The notes under the pieces are model-generated. The model did not search any database and was not told the DNA's origin. It saw nothing but the letters and a program-made list of their open reading frames with translations. DNA of 64,000 bases from Myxococcus flavus (GTDB lineage Bacteria > Myxococcota > Myxococcia > Myxococcales > Myxococcaceae). The first letter of the stretch is position 1. The number at the start of each line of letters is the position of its first letter. Below are positions 1 to 8,401 of the stretch, piece after piece. The stretch spans positions 8,308,001-8,372,000 of the forward strand of contig NZ_CP143624.1 of the NCBI RefSeq assembly GCF_050038885.1, given 5' to 3'. Made by a program: the position numbers and the translations under genes.

Positions 1-1
1 C

Positions 2-3000
2 TTCGAAATCTGGGGCGCCCTGCTCCACGGGGCACGGCTGGTACTCGCACCTCCCAAGGCGGTGGCCATCGAAGACCTGGGAGCACTGCTGGTCCGCGAG
101 GGCATCACCACGCTGTGGCTGACGAGCGCCCTCTTCGAACAGGTGGCGTCGAGCCAGGGCGACGCCCTGGCCCAGGTGCGACAGGTGCTCGCGGGAGGCG
201 ACGTTCTGTCCGTGCCCCGTGTGCGGGAGCACCTCGCGCGCCTCGCGCCGGAAGCTGTCGTCATCAACGGCTACGGCCCCACGGAGAACACGACGTTCTC
301 CACGACGCAGGCCCTCCGGTCGGGAGATCGGGTCGGCCGGTCCGTGCCCATTGGCCGGCCGATTTCCAACTCCACCGCCTACGTGTTGGATGCGGACCTG
401 AACCCCGTCCCGCCGGACGTCCCCGGCGAGCTGTACGTCGGCGGTGACGGCCTGGCCTGGGGCTACCTCGCCCAGCCCGCGCTGACTGCCGAGCGCTTCA
501 TTCCGCATCCCTTCGCCACCACGCCTGGGGCTCGGCTGTACCGCACGGGCGACAAGGCCCGCTGGCGGCCGGACGGGACGCTGGAGTTCCTGGGCCGCAC
601 CGACTTCCAGGTGAAGTTGCGGGGCTTCCGCATCGAGCCCGGAGAAATCGAGTCCGTGGTCCGCCAGTTCGCGGGCGTCCAGGAGACGGTGGTGGTGGCG
701 CGCGAGGACACGCCCGGCGACAAGCGGCTCGTGGCCTATGTGGTCTCGGAGGCACCGGCTCCGTTGAACCTGGGGGCCCTCCGTACCTTCGTCCAGAAGC
801 ACCTGCCGGACTACATGGTGCCCTCGGCCTTCGTCGCGCTCCCCGCGCTGCCGCTGAACGCCAACGGCAAGGTGGACCGCAACGCCCTGCCCAGACCGGA
901 GGCCCCGAAGCCCACCCTGGCTCCGGCATCCGAGGGTGCACCTCGCAATGCCCTGGAGGCGCAGCTCGCCTTCATCTTCGCGGACGTCCTGGGGACCGCG
1001 CAGGTCGACGTCCATGACGACTTCTTCGAGCTGGGTGGGCACTCCCTGTTGGCCACGCAGGTCGTCACGCGCGTGCGTGAAGCCCTGGGCGTGGACCTCC
1101 CCCTGGGCGACCTGTTCGCGAAGCCCACCGTGGCCGGGCTGGCCGAGCACCTCGGACCGGCGCTGACTTCAGCGCCCCGCGCGCCGACGCTGGCCAAGGC
1201 ACCGCGCACCGGGGACCTGCCCTTGTCGTTCCCGCAACAGCGCCTGTGGTTCATCGACCAGCTCGAACCCGGCAACACCCTCTACAACGTCCCCATCGCG
1301 CTTCAACTGGACGGTGCGCTGGACGAACCGGCGCTCCAGCGGAGCCTGGAGGAACTGGTCCAGCGCCACGAAGTCTTGCGGACCACCTTCCGCGCCGTGT
1401 CGGGGCAGCCCGTTCAGGTCATCCACCCCACCCTGGCGGTGCCGTTCCAGCGCGTGGACCTCACGCACCTCGCGGACCCGTCACTCCGGCGGAGCGAAGC
1501 GGTACGCCTCGCCATCGAAGAAGCCAGGCGTCCCTTCGACCTCACGAAGGGGCCATTGCTGCGCACGCTGCTGCTGCGCCTGGATGCTCGCGAGTACATG
1601 CTGATGCTGCACCTGCACCACATCGTCTCCGACGGTTGGTCCCTGGGCGTGCTCGTGCGTGAGCTCACGGCGCTCTACGGCGACATTCGTCAGGGGCGGC
1701 CCTCTCCGCTTCCGCCGCTCCCGGTGCAGTACGCGGACTACGCCGTGTGGCAGCGCTCCGACGCGTTCGCACGGCGGCTGCAGGAACAGCTCGGCTGGTG
1801 GAAGCAGCAACTGGCCGGTGCGCCGCATTCGTTGGAGCTGCCCACCGACAAGCCGCGCCCGGCGGTCTATTCGTACCGGGGTGCGACGCTCCACGTGGGA
1901 CTGGGACTGGAGTTGACGCAGAAGGTGGAAGCCCTGGCCCAGCGCGAGGGCGCTACGCCCTTCATGGTGTTGCTGGCCGTGTACCAGCTCCTGCTCCATC
2001 GCCACTCCGGCCAGGATGACGTGCTGGTGGGCTCGCCCATCGCCAACCGCACCCAGGGAGCGACCGAGGGACTCATCGGGTTCTTCGTCAACACGCTGGT
2101 GCTGCGCGCGCGCTTCAGCCCGGGGCTCACCTTCCGGCAGTTGCTGGCGCAAGTACGGGCCACCACCCTGGGGGCGTACGAGCACCAGGACCTGCCCTTC
2201 GAGCGACTGGTGGAGGAGCTCCAGCCCACGCGGGACGCGAGCCGTCCCCCCTTGTTCCAAGCGCTGTTCGCCTTGCAGAACGCGCCCGTCCCTGAGTTGG
2301 TCCTCCCCGACCTGACCGTGCGCGGCGCCGACCTCGGGGATGCGGGCGTGGCCCTGGCCGAGCTGGGCCTGGACTTGTCCCGCACAGTGGCGGGGTATTC
2401 CGGAACACTGAGGTACAGCACCGACCTGTTCGAGGCGAGCACGGCCCAGCGGCTGTTCGAGCACTACCGGAAGTTGCTGGAGGGCCTTTTCGGCGATCCG
2501 GACGCGAGCCTCGCCTCGCTTCCCATGATGACGGCCGCGGAGCAGCAACTCCTGGCGGAGGGGCGCGTCGCCGCTGCCTCGGCGTCCTCCCCTGGCGCGT
2601 TGTTCCACCAGCGCTTCGAACAGCAAGTCGCACGGACGCCCGAGGCCGCCGCCGTGGTGCTGGGCGACACGGCGCTCTCCTTTGCCCAGCTCAACGCCCG
2701 GGCGAATCAGCTCGCCGCGCACCTGCGGACGTTGGGCGTTGTCCCGGAGACGCGCGTCGCCGTGTGCATGGAGCGGACGCCGGAGGCCATCGTCGCGCTG
2801 CTCGCGGTGCTCAAGGCCGGCGGTGCGTTCGTGCCCATCGACCCGGCCGCGCCGGCACAGCGCAAGTCCTTCGTCTTCCAGGACTGCACCGCGGCCATCC
2901 TGCTCACGATGCAGTCCCTGGCCGATGAGTGGGAACCCGCATTCGGGTACGTCGTGTGCCTGGACACGGAGGCAACGCACCTGGCGTCGCTTCCGGAGAC

Positions 3001-6000
3001 GGACGTCGTGTCGCGCGCACGGGAGCAGGACCTGGCCTACGTCATCTACACGTCCGGCTCCACGGGCACGCCCAAGGGCGTCATGGTGCAGCACCGCTCC
3101 CTGAGCGCCCTGCACCAGGGCTTCACGCGTCTCTTCGCGGCGGAACAACGCACCGGGAGGCGGATTGCCCTCAACTGGCCCCTGCACTTCGACGGTGCCA
3201 TCGGGGCGGTCGTGCAGTTGGCGAACGGGGACTGCCTCTGCCTGGTGCCGGAGGAGACGCGCAAGGACCCGGAGGCCCTGGTCGGGTGGCTGGAGGCGCA
3301 GCGCGTGGACGTGCTGGACAGCACGCCCGCGCAGCTGACGCAGTTGCTCGATGCCGGACTCCTGGAGCGGGCGCACGTGCCCATGAGGATGCTGTGCGCG
3401 GGCGAAGCCATGCCCCCGGCACTGTGGCACCGGTTGGCTCGCGCGGAGCGCACGACGGCGTACAACGCCTATGGCCCGACCGAGAGCACCGTCTGCGCTA
3501 CCGCCGCGTGCATCCGGCAGAACGAAAGCCCCGTTCCCGTCATCGGAAGCCCCATCCTGGGAACGCGGGTGTACGTCCTGGATGCGCACCAGCAACTGGC
3601 GCCCCGAGGCGTTGCGGGTGAGCTCTACCTCGCGGGAGAAGGCGTGGCCCGTGGCTACCAGGGGCGCCCGGACCTGACGGCGGAGCGATTCGTCCCCAAC
3701 CCCTTTGCGTCGACGCCAGGCGAGCGGATGTACCGCACCGGCGACAAGGTCCGGTGGCGCAACGACGGCACGCTGGAGTACCTGGGCCGGCTGGACTTCC
3801 AGGTGAAGCTGCGCGGCTTCCGCATCGAGCTGGGCGAGGTCGAAGCGGCGTTGCGCGAACACCCGTTCGTGCAGGACGCGGTGGTGGTGGCGCGCGAGGA
3901 CGTGCCCGGTGACAAGCGGCTGGTGGCCTACGTGGTGGCCGAAGCGGAGGACTCGTTGTCCATCGAGGCGCTGCGTGGATTCCTCCTGCAGCGGCTGCCG
4001 GAGTACATGGTGCCCGCGACCTTCGTGCCGCTGGAGGCCTTGCCCCAGACGCCCAGCGGCAAGGTGGACCGCAAGGCACTGCCCAGACCCGACGGCGCGC
4101 AGGTGGGCCACGCGCGGGAAGCCGAGCCTCCCGCCACGCCCACGGAGGTCCAACTGGCGGAGATATGGAAGGAGTTGCTCCGCGTCCCTGTCGTGGGCCG
4201 TCGGGACAACTTCTTCGAGCTGGGGGGCCACTCCCTGCTGGCCACGCAGGTGGTCGCGCGTATCCGCGAGTCCTTCGGTGTGGAGCTGGGCCTGCAGACG
4301 TTCTTCGAGGCGCCCACCGTGGCGGGCCTCGCCGAGCGCCTCGGGACGGCTGCGCTCGCCACCCGGATGCCGCCACTGGCTCCTTCCACGCGGGAAGGGC
4401 CGGTTCCCCTGTCGTTCGCCCAGCAGCGGCTCTGGTTCATCGACCAGCTCCAGCCTGGTGGGGTTTCGTACAACATCCCCACGGCGCTCCGGATGTCAGG
4501 GGCCTTGGATGTCCAGGCTTTGCGACATGCCGTGGAGGCGCTGGTGCAGCGGCACGAGTCGCTCCGGACGACGTTCCGAGCGGAAGGCGGCAAGCCACAT
4601 CAGGTCATCCATCCGCCGCAGTCCCGGCCACTGGAGCGGGTGGACCTGTCCGGCATTCCGGACGTCGCGCAGCGAGAGGCGGAGGCCGAAAGGCGCGCCA
4701 ATGAGGATGCCCTTCGTCCCTTCGACTTGACTGCCGGGCCGCTGGTGCGAGTCACCCTGCTGCAGCTCGCACCTGCCGATCACCTGCTGCTGGTGTGCAT
4801 GCACCACATCGTCTCGGATGGCTGGTCCATGGGCGTGCTGGTGCGGGAGGTGGCCGCGCTCTACGAGGCGTTCCGTGCCGGGCGCGCCCCTGCCTTGCCG
4901 GCGCTGCCGGTGCAGTACGCGGACTTCGCGGTGTGGCAGCGCGCGTGGATGCAGGGTGGAGCGCTTCAGCGGCAGGTGGACTGGTGGCGACAGCACCTGT
5001 CCGGTGCGCCGTATGCGCTGGAGCTGCCCATCGACAAGCCTCGACCGGCTGTCCTGAAACACCAGGGCGCGTCCGTGCCGGTGCACCTGCCGCGGGCGCT
5101 GAGTGAAGCGGTGGATGCGCTGGCGCAGCGTGAGGGCGCCACGCCCTTCATGGTGCTGCTGGCCGCCTTCCAGTGCGTGCTGGCCCGCCACTCCGGGCAA
5201 GAGGACGTGCTGGTGGGCTCGCCCATCGCCGGCCGGCGTCACGCGCAGACGGAGGGGCTCATCGGATTCTTCGTCAACACGCTGGTGCTGCGCGCGCACT
5301 TCTCTCCCGGGCTCACCTTCCGCCAGTTGCTGGCGCAGGTGCGAGAGAGCACGCTCGGAGCGTACGAGCACCAGGACCTGCCCTTCGAGCGACTGGTGGA
5401 GGAGCTCCAGCCCGCGCGAGGCCTGGATCGCACACCGCTGTTCCAGGTGATGTTTGCCCTGCAGAATGCTCCGGATAGCGAGCTCGTGCTGCCCGAGCTG
5501 ACACTGCACCTTGTTGAGCCGGTCCACGCCGTCAGCAGGTTCGAACTGGAGCTGTCCCTGGTCCGCACCCCAGACGGGTACCGAGGCATCTGCATCTACA
5601 GCACGGAGCTGTTCGTGCCCGCTCGGGTGGAGCGGATGATGACGCATCTGTCGCTGCTGCTGGACGCGGCGGTGGCGGCACCGGACCGTCGTACCTCCGA
5701 CCTGCCCCTGCACACGGAGGCGGAGCGTCAGCGCCTGCTGCTGGACTGGAGTGGCGCAGCACGTGACGGGGACACCGGCATGCTGCGCCGCTCAAACCAT
5801 GAGCTGCCACACTTCCACGAGCGCTTCGAGCAGCAGGCGGCGAGGACTCCTGAGGCACCTGCCGTCACGCTGGGTGATGAGGTCCTCGGCTATGCCCAAC
5901 TCAACGCGCGGGCGAACCAGTTGGCCGTACACCTGCGCTCCCTCGGTGTTGCGCCAGAGACACGGGTGGCGCTGTGCCTGGAGCGCACACCGGAGGCCAT

Positions 6001-8401
6001 TGTCGCGGTGCTAGCGGTGCTGAAGTCCGGAGGCGCCTTCGTGCCCATCGACCCGGCGGCGCCTGCGCAGCGCAGGTCCTTCGTCCTCGAGGACAGCCAG
6101 TCCACGGTGCTGGTGACGCACCGGCACCTGGCTGACGCGTGGCAACCGGAGGTGAAGCACTGCGTCTGCCTCGAGTCGGAAGGCGCGCACCTTGCGTCCC
6201 TGCCCGCGCAAGACGTCCCGGCGAATGTCCACGGCGACAACGCCGCCTACGTCCTCTACACGTCCGGCTCCACCGGCACGCCCAAGGGCGTCGTGGTCCA
6301 GCACCGCTCCCTGGCTGCGCTGCACCACGCCACCGCGCAGGTTTTCCAGGCGAGCCGCCTGGGCGGACAGCGCATCAGCCTCAACGCGCCGCTGCACTTC
6401 GACGGAGCCCTCGAACCGCTGGTCCACCTGGCGGATGGAGACTGCCTCTGCCTGGTGCCGGAGGAGACGCGCAAGGACCCGGAGGCCATGGTCGCGTGGC
6501 TGGAGGCGCAGCGCGTGGACGTGCTGGACTGCACGCCCGCGCAACTGACGCTACTGCTCCAGGCGGGGCTGCTCGACAAGGCGCACGTCCCCGCTCGAAT
6601 CGTCTGCGCGGGCGAAGCCATGCCCCAGGCGCTCTGGAGCCGGCTGGTCCACGAAGAGCGCACGGTGGCATTCAATGCCTATGGCCCGACGGAGAGCACC
6701 GTCTGCGCCACCACCGCTCCCGTCCGCCGAAGCCAAAGCCCTGTCCCCCACATCGGTCGGCCCCTGCCTGGGACACAGGTGTACGTGCTGGACGAACGCC
6801 AGCAACTGGCGCCCGTGGGCGCCGCGGGCGAGCTGTACCTCGCGGGAGACGGACTGGCCCGAGGGTACCTGGGCCAGCCTCACCTCACGGCGGAGCGCTT
6901 CGTCCCCAACCCCTTCGCGGCCACGCCGGGCGAGCGGATGTACCGCACCGGCGACAAGGCCCGCTGGCGCGAGGACGGCACGCTGGAGTACCTGGGCCGG
7001 CTCGACTTCCAGGTGAAGCTGCGCGGCTTCCGCATCGAGCTGGGGGAAATCGAAGCCGTCCTGCGCGCCCACGCCGCCATCCGGGACGCCGTCGTCCTGG
7101 CCCGAGAAGACGCACCCGGAGACAAGCGACTGGTGGCCTACGTCATCTCGGCTCCAGAGGCGCACGTCAGCAGCGACTCACTGCGCCAGCACCTCCAGCA
7201 GCGGCTGCCCGAGTACATGGTGCCCGCCGCCTTCGTGCCGCTCGCCACCCTACCCCTGACCCGCAGTGGCAAGGTCGACCGCCATGCCCTCCCCGCCCCA
7301 ACCCACGGCGAGAGGGCGGCGCAGGACAGTCTCATGCAGCCCTCGAATGAGCTCGAGCTGCGGCTCGTTCGCATCTGGGAAGAGGTCCTCGGGATCGCCC
7401 CGATCAGCGTGCGGGCCAACTTCTTCGAGATTGGCGGTCACTCACTGCTGGCCGTGCGTCTCACTGGCGCCATGCGCGAAGGCCTGGGTCGCCAGGTCCC
7501 CGTGGCTGCGATCTTCCAGGCCCCCACTGTCGAACAGCTCGCCGCGTTGCTGAGACGGGAAGATGCCGGGCAGGAGTCGACGCTGGTGCCGTTCGGCGAA
7601 GGCCGGAGTGGAACGGACCTTCCGTTCTTCTGCGTGCATCCCGTTGGGGGCAATGTCCTCGCCTATGCGGAGCTGGCACGCCTGCTTGGCGCGGAGCGGC
7701 CGTTCTACGGCATCCAGGCACGAGGGCTTGACGGAAGCACACCCCCACTGGAGACCGTGGAGGCGATGGCGAGCACCTATGTCGCGGCCATTCGCACCGT
7801 CCAGCCCGTGGGGCCATACCTGCTCGGCGGCTGGTCCGTGGGCGGCATCATCGCCTACGAGATGGCCCGCCAGCTCCGCGAGCACGGAGAGACAGTGGCC
7901 GTGCTCGCGCTCATCGACACCTATGCGCCAGCCGCGCTGAACGCCGCGGCACCGCTCCCCACGGCCACCGAGCGCGTGCTCCTCTTCGCGCGAGACCTGC
8001 TGGGCAACGCCTTCCAGGACCTGTCCCTGGACGACGCACGGCTGTCCAGCACCTCACCCGAAGCCGTCCTGGACGCACTCTGGGAGGCGGGGCAACGAGC
8101 GCGAGCATTGCCACCTGGCATGGACCGGGAGCACCTGCGAGCCCTGCTCCGCGTCTTCGAGGCCAACCTCCAGGCCGCCCGCGGATACCAACCTCCGGCG
8201 ATGAACCCGGGACGCGTGCTGTTGCTCAAGGCCACGGAGGGCGCGGAGGGGCAACCCGAGGACGGCGGTTGGGGCGCGCTCGTGGGCGCGGGGCTCGAGC
8301 TGCACCGCATGCCTGGAGACCACTTCAGCCTGCTGCGAACCCCGGCCGTCCGCGAGCTGGCGGAACGGCTCGGGGCCGCGCTGAAGGTCACCACCGGGTG
8401 A
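2..8401 (+). CDS. Non-ribosomal peptide synthetase, 3' portion (A-T-C-A-T-C-A-T-TE)
   Basis: The reading frame is open from base 2, so the 5' end lies outside the window. Domains by nucleotide position: the end of an adenylation domain (to about 900), carrier protein with FFELGGHSLL at 1021-1050, condensation domain (about 1210-2560, HHIVSDG at about 1615), second A (about 2600-4085), carrier at about 4210, second C (about 4400-5750, HHIVSDG at about 4802), third A (about 5810-7290), carrier FFEIGGHSLL at about 7423, and a thioesterase with nucleophile motif GWSVGG at about 7828-7845 and a GDHFSLL histidine motif near the end. Each A domain has YGPTE, YRTGD and a terminal GKVDR lysine motif. 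Both C domains keep the catalytic HHxxxDG. A terminal TE means this protein ends the assembly line and releases the peptide by hydrolysis or cyclisation. The product is unknown. No frameshift is visible, and no tailoring gene follows in the window. Confidence 0.97.
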   Translation, partial: FEIWGALLHGARLVLAPPKAVAIEDLGALLVREGITTLWLTSALFEQVASSQGDALAQVRQVLAGGDVLSVPRVREHLARLAPEAVVINGYGPTENTTFSTTQALRSGDRVGRSVPIGRPISNSTAYVLDADLNPVPPDVPGELYVGGDGLAWGYLAQPALTAERFIPHPFATTPGARLYRTGDKARWRPDGTLEFLGRTDFQVKLRGFRIEPGEIESVVRQFAGVQETVVVAREDTPGDKRLVAYVVSEAPAPLNLGALRTFVQKHLPDYMVPSAFVALPALPLNANGKVDRNALPRPEAPKPTLAPASEGAPRNALEAQLAFIFADVLGTAQVDVHDDFFELGGHSLLATQVVTRVREALGVDLPLGDLFAKPTVAGLAEHLGPALTSAPRAPTLAKAPRTGDLPLSFPQQRLWFIDQLEPGNTLYNVPIALQLDGALDEPALQRSLEELVQRHEVLRTTFRAVSGQPVQVIHPTLAVPFQRVDLTHLADPSLRRSEAVRLAIEEARRPFDLTKGPLLRTLLLRLDAREYMLMLHLHHIVSDGWSLGVLVRELTALYGDIRQGRPSPLPPLPVQYADYAVWQRSDAFARRLQEQLGWWKQQLAGAPHSLELPTDKPRPAVYSYRGATLHVGLGLELTQKVEALAQREGATPFMVLLAVYQLLLHRHSGQDDVLVGSPIANRTQGATEGLIGFFVNTLVLRARFSPGLTFRQLLAQVRATTLGAYEHQDLPFERLVEELQPTRDASRPPLFQALFALQNAPVPELVLPDLTVRGADLGDAGVALAELGLDLSRTVAGYSGTLRYSTDLFEASTAQRLFEHYRKLLEGLFGDPDASLASLPMMTAAEQQLLAEGRVAAASASSPGALFHQRFEQQVARTPEAAAVVLGDTALSFAQLNARANQLAAHLRTLGVVPETRVAVCMERTPEAIVALLAVLKAGGAFVPIDPAAPAQRKSFVFQDCTAAILLTMQSLADEWEPAFGYVVCLDTEATHLASLPETDVVSRAREQDLAYVIYTSGSTGTPKGVMVQHRSLSALHQGFTRLFAAEQRTGRRIALNWPLHFDGAIGAVVQLANGDCLCLVPEETRKDPEALVGWLEAQRVDVLDSTPAQLTQLLDAGLLERAHVPMRMLCAGEAMPPALWHRLARAERTTAYNAYGPTESTVCATAACIRQNESPVPVIGSPILGTRVYVLDAHQQLAPRGVAGELYLAGEGVARGYQGRPDLTAERFVPNPFASTPGERMYRTGDKVRWRNDGTLEYLGRLDFQVKLRGFRIELGEVEAALREHPFVQDAVVVAREDVPGDKRLVAYVVAEAEDSLSIEALRGFLLQRLPEYMVPATFVPLEALPQTPSGKVDRKALPRPDGAQVGHAREAEPPATPTEVQLAEIWKELLRVPVVGRRDNFFELGGHSLLATQVVARIRESFGVELGLQTFFEAPTVAGLAERLGTAALATRMPPLAPSTREGPVPLSFAQQRLWFIDQLQPGGVSYNIPTALRMSGALDVQALRHAVEALVQRHESLRTTFRAEGGKPHQVIHPPQSRPLERVDLSGIPDVAQREAEAERRANEDALRPFDLTAGPLVRVTLLQLAPADHLLLVCMHHIVSDGWSMGVLVREVAALYEAFRAGRAPALPALPVQYADFAVWQRAWMQGGALQRQVDWWRQHLSGAPYALELPIDKPRPAVLKHQGASVPVHLPRALSEAVDALAQREGATPFMVLLAAFQCVLARHSGQEDVLVGSPIAGRRHAQTEGLIGFFVNTLVLRAHFSPGLTFRQLLAQVRESTLGAYEHQDLPFERLVEELQPARGLDRTPLFQVMFALQNAPDSELVLPELTLHLVEPVHAVSRFELELSLVRTPDGYRGICIYSTELFVPARVERMMTHLSLLLDAAVAAPDRRTSDLPLHTEAERQRLLLDWSGAARDGDTGMLRRSNHELPHFHERFEQQAARTPEAPAVTLGDEVLGYAQLNARANQLAVHLRSLGVAPETRVALCLERTPEAIVAVLAVLKSGGAFVPIDPAAPAQRRSFVLEDSQSTVLVTHRHLADAWQPEVKHCVCLESEGAHLASLPAQDVPANVHGDNAAYVLYTSGSTGTPKGVVVQHRSLAALHHATAQVFQASRLGGQRISLNAPLHFDGALEPLVHLADGDCLCLVPEETRKDPEAMVAWLEAQRVDVLDCTPAQLTLLLQAGLLDKAHVPARIVCAGEAMPQALWSRLVHEERTVAFNAYGPTESTVCATTAPVRRSQSPVPHIGRPLPGTQVYVLDERQQLAPVGAAGELYLAGDGLARGYLGQPHLTAERFVPNPFAATPGERMYRTGDKARWREDGTLEYLGRLDFQVKLRGFRIELGEIEAVLRAHAAIRDAVVLAREDAPGDKRLVAYVISAPEAHVSSDSLRQHLQQRLPEYMVPAAFVPLATLPLTRSGKVDRHALPAPTHGERAAQDSLMQPSNELELRLVRIWEEVLGIAPISVRANFFEIGGHSLLAVRLTGAMREGLGRQVPVAAIFQAPTVEQLAALLRREDAGQESTLVPFGEGRSGTDLPFFCVHPVGGNVLAYAELARLLGAERPFYGIQARGLDGSTPPLETVEAMASTYVAAIRTVQPVGPYLLGGWSVGGIIAYEMARQLREHGETVAVLALIDTYAPAALNAAAPLPTATERVLLFARDLLGNAFQDLSLDDARLSSTSPEAVLDALWEAGQRARALPPGMDREHLRALLRVFEANLQAARGYQPPAMNPGRVLLLKATEGAEGQPEDGGWGALVGAGLELHRMPGDHFSLLRTPAVRELAERLGAALKVTTG

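Noticed and set aside
1481..4231. 916-residue open frame on the minus strand inside the NRPS gene
   Set aside because: Antisense shadow of the GC-rich NRPS: His/Arg/Gln-rich composition, no recognisable domain and no ribosome binding site.
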